Counted from the stretch's first letter, positions 8,979 through 15,926 are shown. The stretch is 15,926 bases of DNA from an uncultured Pedobacter sp. (GCA_946478755.1 CAMLDJ010000114.1:1-15926); one strand, 5' to 3'. Notes: generated by a model not told the origin, from the sequence alone. Numbers and translations are program-made.

Positions 8979-11900
8979 TTAACGCAGCAATGTGAGCCCC
9001 ATTAATCCAATTACTACATCGTTACACAAAGCCGATAAGGTAACTTTGTCCAGCGTTTTAGCAGGATTCAATTGAATGCCCAGGGCAGTTGCGGCACCAC
9101 CATGAATTTCCTTTCCATTCCATAGGCTGCCTTCTGCCGCAGTGATGATCTTTCCTGTTTTCAAATGGATGCGCATTGGCCTGGGGGCACCCGTATTAAA
9201 TGCAAATCCGTCTAAATATAGATCTTTTTCTATAGGCCACCAGTTTTCAGGGTTTCTAAGCGGCAGTTTGGTAACCGTACCATCTGTATAAAAAATATTG
9301 ATTATCCCATTGTCCATTCTGCTTTGCATTGGATTGGTAGATCCGGCCAGCAAAAAAAATGCGGCAGATGCTTTCCCTGATAGAGGGATTTCTACCTTCC
9401 GCGGATAATTCTCCCATTGAGAGGTATACACAATATTGTTTAAAGCAGCATTGCCAGGTGTTTTAAAAACAAGTCCCGAAGGCAATGTCAGTTCATTTTT
9501 ACTTCCTGCCATCTTCCTCAGTCCGCTATCATTGATTTCGGGTTTCAATTTCGGGTGCGGCCAGTCGCCTATCCCTTGTACAGGTAATTGAAGAGTTGTT
9601 GTTTTTGGTCGTGGCGACAGATACTTATTGTTAAAGATCTGTGTTACTTTATCATTGAAGTAGGCCGAGAGATCCAGCGCTTCTATTTTTTCGGCAGACC
9701 AGTTGCCGGCACTTAAATCCAGGGTCCGCGCTAAAGGCGTTTCGCTGCTTTTCAGTTCAAAGCACAAAGGGTACCAATAGCTAAACATACCACCTTTTAC
9801 CTGAACAAAAACGGTTCGGTTACCCACTGCGCCGGTAATTTCGGCTTTTAATTTCCCTGAGGTTATCTGTGGCCGTTTTAATACATGCTGTGGATCAAAC
9901 CATTTGGTAATCGTTGCGCCCTTGAAGTCGGTCTCCAGTAACTCCCCTTGCTGGTATTCAGTCTTTAAATCGGGTTTAGCCGGAGGTTTGCCTACCCATA
10001 CCAGTTCAATCTGATAACGGTTAGCCGCGGGATGCTGTATCTCAATTTCCGGCATTCCGATTGCAGATGGTACATTGATCCATTTAGCTGCTTTCCCATT
10101 TACCTTCAGCGATTTTAAGGCTGTACCCCTGACCTTGAACCGCATTTTTAAATTTAACTTCTTTTTAAAAGAAGGAATCAGGGTGTACCTGTCCAGATCC
10201 CCATCTCTTTTATAAGAAAAAGAAATATCCGGAATTTTCAGGGCAGCATGGTCCCAGGCCTGAGGCAAACCCGGCCGGATGAGCAGGACTCCGTTCAAAG
10301 CGTCCGGTACAATTCCGAAAAGCCCTTCCACGAGCGCCCTGGAATTGATACCGACAGGATCTCCAAAATCTCTGTAAGCCTCTCCGCGGTTCGCATCGTA
10401 ATGAGAGATCTGTACGAAATTTCCGGGGCTCCCGCCCATATACATACTGCTTATGATTTCACTTTTCCAGAGCTTGAAAGCTTCTTCCGTACGCCCTGCC
10501 TGCCAGTTGGCCAGGGCAGTATGCGTAGATTCGGCAAGGACCACGTTATTCAGCGACCACTCATAAGGCATCCAGTTGGTTGTAGACATGGTATAATAAC
10601 CTTCATCTTTCAGGCCATTTCCACGAATGGCAATATGAGGGATTTCTGTATCCACATAGCGTAAACATTGCCAGGCCTGAAAAGCATCTGGCACATCAGA
10701 ATCTATGCTGTGATATACGGTCCACAGCGCCGCGGCGGGGTGAAGCTGTTTAAGGCCCAGGCCATCCTTATACTCCGCGAACCATCCTTTTGCGGGCATC
10801 CAAAGTTGGGCATTCATCGCTTTTAATATTTTATCCGCCTCATTTTGATAAGGTGTTCCATCTTCATTCAGCAGCCTGGCGATTTTTGCAGCCATGTGGT
10901 TAGACCTGTAATTGTAGGCGGAAGAATGGGTGACCGCTCCGCCGCTGTATTGCAGCGCATCGCTTGCCCAGATTGCAGCATACGCGTCGTATAAACCATC
11001 ATTATCCGGGTCGAAAGTGCGCTTTTCCCAGGCAAGATGCCGTTTTAGTACGGGCCACATCTGCCTTACAAAGTCCAGGTCACCCGTCCAGTTAAAATGC
11101 CAAAGCAACTGATCAATATAAACCAGGTTCATGTCGTAGTGGTGTGGCCGGATTGATTTCCCATTGGGATCCCGGCTGATATAGCCGCTGCTAAACATTG
11201 CCGTTCCCATGGCTTCTTTAGATCTGGCCAGGTTTAAAGCCGTATCTGCTACCACAGGACCATTGGCTGGGCTTAACACCTGGGATTTGGCGTAGGCACT
11301 AAAATGTGTCCGTGCACGATCGTGCCAGCCGAGCGGATCTGCAGTGTATGCACCCCGCCAGCCGTTCAAACGCATCCGCCAGCCTACAGCACCATGCATG
11401 TAGGAAGGATCTTCCCAAATCCCATCTGAAGCCATGCTCAATGCTCCGCCCAAGGTGTTCATAAAAGGGTCAGGCGTGCTGACCTGTACCCGCTCTGCAA
11501 GGACCTTACGGGATATTTCGGCTTGTCTGAACTCGCTTGCAGGACTCCCGTCCCTGTTTTCCGGCTCGCTCTCCGGATTTTTGATCAGAAAGAAAAAGTC
11601 TTTCTTATTTTCTGCCTTTAGCTTCCCGGTTACCACTGGATGTGCCGCCCCAGCAAAACTATCCAGATCGGCGGGACTTTGCTGATGGCCGGCATCTGCG
11701 AGTTTTAACCATGTGGAGGGGAAAAAACCGATCAAAGATTTGTTCTTACCATAAGCAAGCTCAAAGGAATTACCATTGATGCGGTACACATTATCTTTAC
11801 AATTTTCTGGCTGGAGATAAAATACGGATTCTGGATCCGGTCCCATATCGCCACTGCGACTAAAATTTTTACCGCTTGCGCCCCCAAATGCCCAGAGTAA

Positions 11901-12401
11901 TGTTACCTCCCGGTCTACCTCTTCAAAACGTGCCTTTAGTACTAGTCCCTCCGAGGCACTTAACGCCAGCACTTCCATGTGCAAAGTGCCATTTCCCAGC
12001 ATAGGGTCTTTAATGTCATAGATCATAGCACCTGCACGATATCTTGCTACAATGTTTTCGGCTGCAATCAGCCATTTGCTCTCAACACCAACCATCAACC
12101 CAAATTTCAGATTGCCCCCCATACCGGGCATATACATGGCAAATTCGGGAAGGTCCCCTGCTTCTACTCTAAATGCGGTATTGGTACCATAAAGCGCACG
12201 GGTAAAGCGCCTGTTACCGTTTTTAATCATAAAGTCTGTTCCATCGGGATGGTACCGCAGGCTACGCTGTTCATTATGCCAGTTGCCTGGTATTAACCGG
12301 GGCGGGTAAAGTTCCTGTGCAAAAACCGGGGGAAGGGAAAGAAGAAAGATCAGGAATGTGCCATAAGCTCCCTTTCTATACAGAAAATGCTGATTAATCA
12401 T
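8979..12401 (-). CDS. Secreted DUF4450-type glycosidase-like protein with (alpha/alpha)6 domain
   Basis: From ATG 12401 the protein has 1140 residues: a signal peptide (1-28, cleavage VFA before Q29), then an N-terminal region (about 30-300). That region contains NGNRRFTRALYGTNTAFRVE and PEFAMYMPGMGGNLKF, which I recognise as typical of the DUF4450 family of Bacteroidota. A helical (alpha/alpha)6-toroid glycosidase-like domain follows (about 305-710), with DPDNDGLYDAYAAIWASDA (464-482), MSTTNWMPYEWSLNN (605-619) and a stretch at 666-687 (HYDANRGEAYRDFGD). A beta-rich tail follows (about 710-805, IRPGLPQAWDHAALKIPDISFSY). The last third (about 810-1140) I cannot assign. Acidic residues D466, D481, E614, E623 and D681 are catalytic candidates only by position. 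The frame is open to a GTG at 12572, but 12401 is preferred because a good promoter lies at 12425-12455 and the signal peptide begins there. It is probably periplasmic and acts on the PUL glycan; reaction and substrate are unknown. Family call from memory of motifs. Confidence 0.8.
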   Translation of the reverse strand: MINQHFLYRKGAYGTFLIFLLSLPPVFAQELYPPRLIPGNWHNEQRSLRYHPDGTDFMIKNGNRRFTRALYGTNTAFRVEAGDLPEFAMYMPGMGGNLKFGLMVGVESKWLIAAENIVARYRAGAMIYDIKDPMLGNGTLHMEVLALSASEGLVLKARFEEVDREVTLLWAFGGASGKNFSRSGDMGPDPESVFYLQPENCKDNVYRINGNSFELAYGKNKSLIGFFPSTWLKLADAGHQQSPADLDSFAGAAHPVVTGKLKAENKKDFFFLIKNPESEPENRDGSPASEFRQAEISRKVLAERVQVSTPDPFMNTLGGALSMASDGIWEDPSYMHGAVGWRMRLNGWRGAYTADPLGWHDRARTHFSAYAKSQVLSPANGPVVADTALNLARSKEAMGTAMFSSGYISRDPNGKSIRPHHYDMNLVYIDQLLWHFNWTGDLDFVRQMWPVLKRHLAWEKRTFDPDNDGLYDAYAAIWASDALQYSGGAVTHSSAYNYRSNHMAAKIARLLNEDGTPYQNEADKILKAMNAQLWMPAKGWFAEYKDGLGLKQLHPAAALWTVYHSIDSDVPDAFQAWQCLRYVDTEIPHIAIRGNGLKDEGYYTMSTTNWMPYEWSLNNVVLAESTHTALANWQAGRTEEAFKLWKSEIISSMYMGGSPGNFVQISHYDANRGEAYRDFGDPVGINSRALVEGLFGIVPDALNGVLLIRPGLPQAWDHAALKIPDISFSYKRDGDLDRYTLIPSFKKKLNLKMRFKVRGTALKSLKVNGKAAKWINVPSAIGMPEIEIQHPAANRYQIELVWVGKPPAKPDLKTEYQQGELLETDFKGATITKWFDPQHVLKRPQITSGKLKAEITGAVGNRTVFVQVKGGMFSYWYPLCFELKSSETPLARTLDLSAGNWSAEKIEALDLSAYFNDKVTQIFNNKYLSPRPKTTTLQLPVQGIGDWPHPKLKPEINDSGLRKMAGSKNELTLPSGLVFKTPGNAALNNIVYTSQWENYPRKVEIPLSGKASAAFFLLAGSTNPMQSRMDNGIINIFYTDGTVTKLPLRNPENWWPIEKDLYLDGFAFNTGAPRPMRIHLKTGKIITAAEGSLWNGKEIHGGAATALGIQLNPAKTLDKVTLSALCNDVVIGLMGLTLLR

Positions 12402-12424
12402 ACGAAATATATTTGGTTTACCCG

Positions 12425-12455
12425 TAAAGCTATAAGCCCCTAAGCCATCTGCAAA
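12425..12455 (-). promoter_or_regulatory. Bacteroidota-type promoter for the DUF4450-type gene
   Basis: Read on the minus strand, TTTG (plus 12452-12455), exactly 19 nt of spacer, then TAGCTTTA (plus 12425-12432). The known consensus of the phylum is TTTG-N19-TAnnTTTG, so only the last base of the -7 element differs. Transcription would begin near 12415-12420, leaving a leader of roughly 15-20 nt before ATG 12401. This supports that start codon over the longer open frame. The -33 box is part of the palindrome at 12452-12463. Confidence 0.6.
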
Positions 12456-12463
12456 AGCTTTTG
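12452..12463. promoter_or_regulatory. Perfect 12-bp palindrome overlapping the -33 box
   Basis: CAAAAGCTTTTG is a perfect inverted repeat, and flanking CAT (12446-12448) and ATG (12464-12466) add a further imperfect 3 bp. It covers the TTTG -33 box of the promoter for the DUF4450-type gene, so a dimeric regulator bound here could block or recruit RNA polymerase. A 12-bp palindrome can occur by chance; the operator role is inference. Confidence 0.35.
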
Positions 12464-12531
12464 ATGCTAACATAAGGACTAATAAAGACAATAGCATCCT
12501 GTAGTATCCTGCTAGCTCTTCTAGATCGCAA

Positions 12532-12750
12532 CCCTCAAGAGTGCTTCGCAGAGCTTTTTCGGCAATTTTCACTGATTTTAGCCCTCAAGAATCCTACGAG
12601 TTTCCCGGTAGCTCTTATTGCCTCTAGCCCTTAAGATTGCTTCGCAGTTTTTTCAGTAGCTCATATGAATTTTAGCCCTCAAGAGTGCTGCGCAGTTCGG
12701 TAGTTTTTGTTTATTTTAGTCCTCAGGAGTGCTACGGGTCCCGCAATGAG
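12532..12750. repeat. Degenerate direct-repeat array, five units of about 44-50 bp
   Basis: Units begin at 12532, 12582, 12628, 12676 and 12720, with unit lengths 50, 46, 48 and 44 bp for the first four. The core of the first unit is CCCTCAAGAGTGCTTCGCAG; the unit at 12676 matches 19/20, the unit at 12628 matches 18/20, and those at 12582 and 12720 match about 14/20. Units usually end in TTTTAG or CTCTAG, and several contain GTAGCTC after a T-rich stretch. The units at 12582 and 12720 share a variant, CTACGAGTTTCCCG versus CTACGGGTCCCG, so two subtypes seem to be present. Unit length is not a multiple of three, so this is not a protein repeat. Spacing and sequence vary too much for a CRISPR array. 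The function is unknown. Confidence 0.7.
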
Positions 12751-12795
12751 GGGAGCGCCCTGCTTATCAAAAAAATTACCTTCTCTGAAGAGCAT

Positions 12796-12831
12796 TGGAA
12801 TTTTTGCCTTTCTTCAAGGCAAAAGGTTCCA
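12796..12831 (+). promoter_or_regulatory. Strong hairpin upstream of marC
   Basis: TTTTGCCTT (12802-12810), loop TCTTC and AAGGCAAAA (12816-12824) form a perfect 9-bp stem. The outer arms TGGAA (12796-12800) and TTCCA (12827-12831) add 5 bp across a small T/GG internal loop. The hairpin ends 54 nt before the marC start and is followed by no T-run, so a terminator is unlikely. Its right arm contains AAAAGG, the only Shine-Dalgarno-like sequence before the mini-ORF at 12835, so folding would hide that site. A leader regulatory role is inference. Confidence 0.45.
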
Positions 12832-12834
12832 GCG

Positions 12835-12876
12835 ATGAAGAGAACGGTCATTTTTTCCCTTATTATTGCATCATAA
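12835..12876 (+). CDS. Possible 13-residue leader peptide before marC
   Basis: The mini-ORF encodes MKRTVIFSLIIAS and ends 9 nt before the marC start. It has a positively charged start and a hydrophobic body, and AAAAGG lies 8-11 nt before its ATG inside the right arm of the hairpin at 12796-12831. The compact arrangement of hairpin, mini-ORF and gene is compatible with a leader peptide, but a frame this short is easily produced by chance. Confidence 0.2.
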   Translation: MKRTVIFSLIIAS

Positions 12877-12885
12877 TCTAAAATT

Positions 12886-13455
12886 ATGGAAATTAATTTA
12901 AGTCAAATCCTGTCTACCTCTATGGTATTATTTGCCATAATTGATATTCTTGGCGCCATTCCTATTGTCATAGAGCTTAGAAGAAAAGCCGGTCATATCC
13001 AATCAGAGAAGGCGACAATAGTTGCTACCGTTCTGATGATCATCTTTTTGTTTGCGGGGGAGACTTTGTTGAAAGTGATTGGTCTGGATGTCGAATCTTT
13101 TGCTATTGCTGGTTCCATAGTCATTTTTTTTATTGCTATGGAAATGGTACTCGGCTTAACGATATTTAAGGAAGGCGACGCTCCGGAAACGGTATCCATT
13201 GTTCCTTTAGCCTTTCCTTTGATTGCGGGTGCAGGAACCATGACTACGCTATTGTCCTTAAAAACAGAATATGCAACACAGAACATCATTATTGGCATAA
13301 TTATCAACATGATATTTGTTTATTTCGTTTTAAAAAACACCGAACGTTTAGAAAAGCTCTTCGGTAAATCGGGGTTGAATGTACTCAGGAAGGCCTTCGG
13401 AATTATCCTTCTGGCCATAGCCATTAAACTGTTTAGAAACAACACGGGACTGTAA
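12886..13455 (+). CDS. MarC-family integral inner-membrane protein
   Basis: The 189-residue protein is highly hydrophobic, with about six membrane segments (roughly 10-31, 43-65, 71-93, 104-125, 132-150 and 166-184). The hallmark VPLAFPLIAGAGTMTTLLSL (106-125) and the first-helix motif with D20, G23 and P26 identify the MarC/UPF0056 family. Members are annotated as NAAT-type transporters, but their true substrate is not established; the old link to multiple antibiotic resistance has not held up. Length is normal. The start at 12886 gives a typical short N-terminus before helix 1, and no Shine-Dalgarno is visible. The gene stands alone on the plus strand and converges on the RNA methyltransferase gene with only 15 bp between stop codons. 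Confidence 0.92.
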   Translation: MEINLSQILSTSMVLFAIIDILGAIPIVIELRRKAGHIQSEKATIVATVLMIIFLFAGETLLKVIGLDVESFAIAGSIVIFFIAMEMVLGLTIFKEGDAPETVSIVPLAFPLIAGAGTMTTLLSLKTEYATQNIIIGIIINMIFVYFVLKNTERLEKLFGKSGLNVLRKAFGIILLAIAIKLFRNNTGL

Positions 13456-13470
13456 GATCCGAGACAGCCA

Positions 13471-14634
13471 TCAGGTTTTCAACAAGCGGGCTACGAACAT
13501 GGTATCTGCCTTATGGTGATAACCTTTTATCAGTTCCATTTTCTCTAATTTTAAAGGCAGGTTTTCGACCATATAAGCGATCACATCTTCGTTTTCCTGC
13601 TTGAATACCGAGCAGGTGATATATACCAGTGGCTTACCTTCTTTCAGGTATTTCAGAACGTTGGCCGCAATGGTTTGCTGTAGTTTCGAAAAATAACTGA
13701 TCTTGTGTGGTTCAAAATAATAAAGCATTTCAGGTGTGCGGCCCCATGTTCCCGATCCGGAGCAAGGTGCATCCAGTATAATTCCATCGAATTCATAATG
13801 ATGAAGATCCTGATCATTATTTTGAAGCAGATCCAATACTTTCTTCTGGTATTTTTTGATTCCCGCTTCATGGAAGCGTTCCTCCAGATTGTTTAAACTG
13901 TTTTCCCTGACGTCGCTCACAAGCAGTTCGACTTTAGGCTCAAGATCATGCAGCAGCAAGGATTTCCCTCCTGAGGCAGCACAACAGTCCCACCATTTAT
14001 CCCAGGGCTGAGGTTGAAAAAAAGCACCGGTTTGCTGAGAGGAAAGGTCCTGTACCTGGTAATTGAGCTGACCTTCTAAAACTCTATCCAGTTTGGTGCC
14101 GTTGGGCACTGCGAGGGTATGATCTCCGATCTGTCTGCTGGCAATGTCTGCCTGCTGTAGTACAGCTTCAACTTTCTTTAACTGCCCCTTGCTAACTCTT
14201 ATAAATAGGTCGGGTTGTGTAAAAAAAGACAGAAGAAACTCTTCCTTATCGATCGTCGCGGAAAGTTCATCGGGAAAGCTAAACACATCGCTAAACTCGA
14301 ATGCAGGATATGCAGACTTGATCAGCACTAGTTTTTCGGAAACTGGAAGTTCAATGTATTGCTTTAAGTCCGGCAGAAAGGCCTCTATGACCATGCTTAA
14401 ATTTTGGTTACAGAGAAAATCAGCAATGGCCAGACGCAATGTTTTTTCCTCCTTAATCAGTGCTTTACCGAGTCTGAAAAAACTATAAATATAACGGGAT
14501 GCCCACCTTCTATCGGATGAACCCATTTGTTTGTTGCGCTTGAAATAGGCGAACAAAAAGCGGTGCAGTGGTAAAGTTCCATCATAAGTGTTAAAGATCT
14601 GTTCAAATGCTCTGATCTGATGTTCTACTCTCAT
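13471..14634 (-). CDS. RsmB/NOP-family class I SAM-dependent RNA m5C methyltransferase
   Basis: The 387-residue cytoplasmic enzyme would transfer a methyl group from S-adenosylmethionine to C5 of a cytosine in rRNA or tRNA. The N-terminal third (about 1-140) is helical and fits the NusB-like or RNA-binding part of RsmB-type proteins. The methyltransferase domain shows DCCAASGGKS (216-225, SAM-binding motif I), DAPCSGSG (288-295, motif IV with Cys291) and TCSVF (340-344, motif VI with Cys341). Two conserved cysteines, one nucleophile and one for product release, are the signature of RNA m5C enzymes, and both are present. The C-terminus (TMFVARLLKT) matches the family's usual end. The start ATG overlaps the stop of the upstream lipoprotein gene in an ATGA (14631-14634), suggesting translational coupling. 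The exact target base is unknown, so no specific gene symbol is given. Confidence 0.93.
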   Translation of the reverse strand: MRVEHQIRAFEQIFNTYDGTLPLHRFLFAYFKRNKQMGSSDRRWASRYIYSFFRLGKALIKEEKTLRLAIADFLCNQNLSMVIEAFLPDLKQYIELPVSEKLVLIKSAYPAFEFSDVFSFPDELSATIDKEEFLLSFFTQPDLFIRVSKGQLKKVEAVLQQADIASRQIGDHTLAVPNGTKLDRVLEGQLNYQVQDLSSQQTGAFFQPQPWDKWWDCCAASGGKSLLLHDLEPKVELLVSDVRENSLNNLEERFHEAGIKKYQKKVLDLLQNNDQDLHHYEFDGIILDAPCSGSGTWGRTPEMLYYFEPHKISYFSKLQQTIAANVLKYLKEGKPLVYITCSVFKQENEDVIAYMVENLPLKLEKMELIKGYHHKADTMFVARLLKT

Positions 14635-15860
14635 TCTACGATATTTAAGGCAAAATTCTTATAACGCAGCAGCATCAGACTGGTATTGATGTACCCAGAC
14701 GCGTCATCATGTATAAAGCGAAAAGTGTTATGCAATCCCTTATAGGGTTCTCGGGTAATGTATTTCAAATAATCTTGTTTATACATGGAAAGCAGCCTGC
14801 CAAAGTAATAGCCAATATCAAATCCCTTGAATGCATATTCTCCGGGTTCAAAATTAAAAGCCGCCCTGTACTTCCTGATAAAAACATTCACTTCCGGCCT
14901 CTTGTAATTCACCTTATAGGAAGAAGAAACAATGGTGTTTAATGCCTGTAGTTGATCTGTGTTGTAATTTTGTCTGACCCAGTCCGGATGTCCAAAAAGG
15001 GAGATGTCCAGGCCCGTTTTGCGAATTTTTATCAATTTATCCAGTGTCGGCACGACAAACTTTCTGTCGGACGAGCTGACGATAACTACATATCGTCTGC
15101 CTTTTACAATTTCAGTCTCCATTTTAAAAACAGAAGCATACTCCTGAAAAAGGAAAGGCTTTTTAGCCTTTGCAAAATAAGACCTTAAGGGTTTTGCAAA
15201 GATCTCGTCGCTTGGCCCTTTTGGATTGATCAGGACCACAACAGTACTTGCAGGGTTATAATTTTTAGTGATGTAATCACCTATTTTCCCGGCATGAAGA
15301 TCAATATTATTTACAATTGATATCAGGTTAGGATTATTAAATTCTGATGGCTGGGAAGCTGCTAAAGGATTTACAACAGGTATTTCTCTGGAGATGGAAA
15401 AATTTGCAATGTACTTTAACCCATCAGGAAATACCGGGCCAACGATTAAATGACTACTCCTTAATTCACCATTATCAATTAGCGCAGCCGTTTGGCTATT
15501 GTCATCCCGGGTATCATAAACCTTAAGTTTAAAATTCTGACCAAGTGTCGCAGCAGAGTCTATACCGAGTTTAAATCCCTGGTAAAAATCAATCGCCATT
15601 GCCGCTCGTTCAACCTCAGCTTTAGTCGCGGTCTTAAGATTAATTTCATTAAGCCTGAAGGGTACCAGAAGCGCAATGCTAGCCTGCTTAAATTTTAAAG
15701 CAGGCTTTTCCGTTCTCTCGATTACCTTCGCTGGCTCAGGCTTTTTCTTACTTTCCGGCCTTATCTTTGGCGAACAGGCTGAGCATAAGAGCACCGAAAG
15801 TACAAGGATCCAATACTTACTCCCACTCAATAGTGGCTGGTGGTTTTGAACTAATATCAT
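14631..15860 (-). CDS. Periplasmic-binding-fold lipoprotein (ABC substrate-binding-like)
   Basis: From ATG 15860 this encodes about 409 residues. A hydrophobic signal ([13 protein letters not shown]) ends at Cys29, a plausible though not ideal lipobox (CSAC), followed by a charged linker rich in K, P and E. The rest resembles the two-lobed Leu/Ile/Val-type periplasmic binding fold: SIALLVPF near 60-67, [19 protein letters not shown] and EIPVVNPLA in the middle, and [12 protein letters not shown] near the end. Bacteroidota proteins of this kind are annotated as amino-acid ABC transporter substrate-binding proteins, often with LysM repeats; I see no LysM here and no ABC permease genes nearby, so transport is unproven. 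The start is uncertain: ATG 15860 overlaps the guaA end by 44 nt, while TTG 15830 would give a neater signal peptide (MSGSKYW) and a 14-nt overlap. The stop overlaps the next gene's ATG. Confidence 0.8.
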   Translation of the reverse strand: MILVQNHQPLLSGSKYWILVLSVLLCSACSPKIRPESKKKPEPAKVIERTEKPALKFKQASIALLVPFRLNEINLKTATKAEVERAAMAIDFYQGFKLGIDSAATLGQNFKLKVYDTRDDNSQTAALIDNGELRSSHLIVGPVFPDGLKYIANFSISREIPVVNPLAASQPSEFNNPNLISIVNNIDLHAGKIGDYITKNYNPASTVVVLINPKGPSDEIFAKPLRSYFAKAKKPFLFQEYASVFKMETEIVKGRRYVVIVSSSDRKFVVPTLDKLIKIRKTGLDISLFGHPDWVRQNYNTDQLQALNTIVSSSYKVNYKRPEVNVFIRKYRAAFNFEPGEYAFKGFDIGYYFGRLLSMYKQDYLKYITREPYKGLHNTFRFIHDDASGYINTSLMLLRYKNFALNIVE

Positions 15861-15926
15861 ATACAACGCGGTTAATTCCTTTTACTTTGTTAATTATTTC
15901 ATTAGAAATTTTTGCGAGTACGTTAT
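15817..15926 (-). CDS. guaA: GMP synthase (glutamine-hydrolysing), C-terminal end only
   Basis: The last 36 residues are visible, starting [14 protein letters not shown] and ending [17 protein letters not shown] before a TAA stop. This ending is the highly conserved C-terminus of GuaA, whose dimerisation domain closes with this motif; the enzyme converts XMP to GMP using glutamine and ATP. The N-terminal amidotransferase and ATP-pyrophosphatase domains lie beyond the right edge. The gene overlaps, in another frame, the start of the lipoprotein gene downstream. Confidence 0.93.
   Translation of the reverse strand, partial: NVLAKISNEIINKVKGINRVVYDISSKPPATIEWE

Larger units (their letters stand above)
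12402..12885. other. 484-bp divergent intergenic region with repeats and regulatory sites
   Basis: This stretch separates the minus-strand PUL enzyme from plus-strand marC. It contains a promoter for the enzyme (12425-12455), a palindrome (12452-12463), a degenerate direct-repeat array (12532-12750), a strong hairpin (12796-12831) and a 13-codon mini-ORF (12835-12876). No convincing protein gene is present. A 63-codon plus-strand frame (12685-12876) crosses the repeats and hairpin and resembles no protein I know. Confidence 0.7.

Noticed and set aside
10248..10664. Plus-strand open frame of 138 codons inside the DUF4450-type gene
   Set aside because: It is antisense to a long gene with clear domain motifs, has no recognisable protein features, and fits a shadow frame of the real coding strand.
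12402..12572. N-terminal extension of the DUF4450-type protein from GTG 12572
   Set aside because: It would place the promoter inside the gene and put a full signal peptide in the middle of the protein; the ATG at 12401 is simpler.
12532..12750. CRISPR array
   Set aside because: Repeats are degenerate, spacing is irregular with no constant repeat plus unique spacer pattern, and no cas gene is present.
12685..12876. 63-codon plus-strand frame upstream of marC
   Set aside because: It crosses the last repeat units and the hairpin and has no recognisable features; only its last 13 codons were kept as a low-confidence leader peptide.
13456..13470. Bidirectional terminator between marC and the methyltransferase gene
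   Set aside because: Only 15 bp separate the stops, and no inverted repeat or T-run is visible there.

Overview
The window looks like chromosomal DNA of a Bacteroidota member, most likely the Pedobacter/Sphingobacterium group. The evidence is an adjacent SusC/SusD pair, a one-protein hybrid two-component system, a large Bacteroidota-type glycosidase-like protein, a promoter of the TTTG-N19-TAnnTTTG class, and almost no Shine-Dalgarno sequences. The genus is inference; the phylum is well supported.

Positions 1-12401 hold most of a polysaccharide utilisation locus (PUL), all on the minus strand and so read right to left. The order is a secreted DUF4450-type (alpha/alpha)6 glycosidase-like protein (12401-8979), a hybrid two-component regulator with a periplasmic beta-propeller sensor (8934-4492), a 376-bp leader with a hairpin, a SusC-like TonB-dependent outer-membrane transporter (4115-852), and a SusD-like surface glycan-binding lipoprotein (846 to beyond the left edge). 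The simplest model is that SusD captures a glycan and SusC imports it. The secreted enzyme would trim it, and the regulator would sense a breakdown product and activate susC/susD. The substrate cannot be read from this sequence.

Positions 12402-12885 are an intergenic region between divergent genes. It holds a well-spaced promoter for the PUL enzyme, a 12-bp palindrome, a degenerate direct-repeat array of about five 44-50 bp units, and a strong hairpin followed by a 13-codon mini-ORF just before marC.

Positions 12886-15926 are ordinary housekeeping DNA. A MarC-family membrane protein (plus strand) converges on a minus-strand cluster. In transcription order the cluster is the 3' end of guaA (GMP synthase), a periplasmic-binding-fold lipoprotein, and an RsmB/NOP-family RNA m5C methyltransferase. 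These three genes overlap, which suggests translational coupling.

I saw no tRNA, rRNA, CRISPR array, insertion sequence, prophage or defence gene. The most unusual parts are the repeat array, the leader structures, and the poorly characterised enzyme with its unassigned C-terminal third. I do not see clear evidence for a wholly new system.
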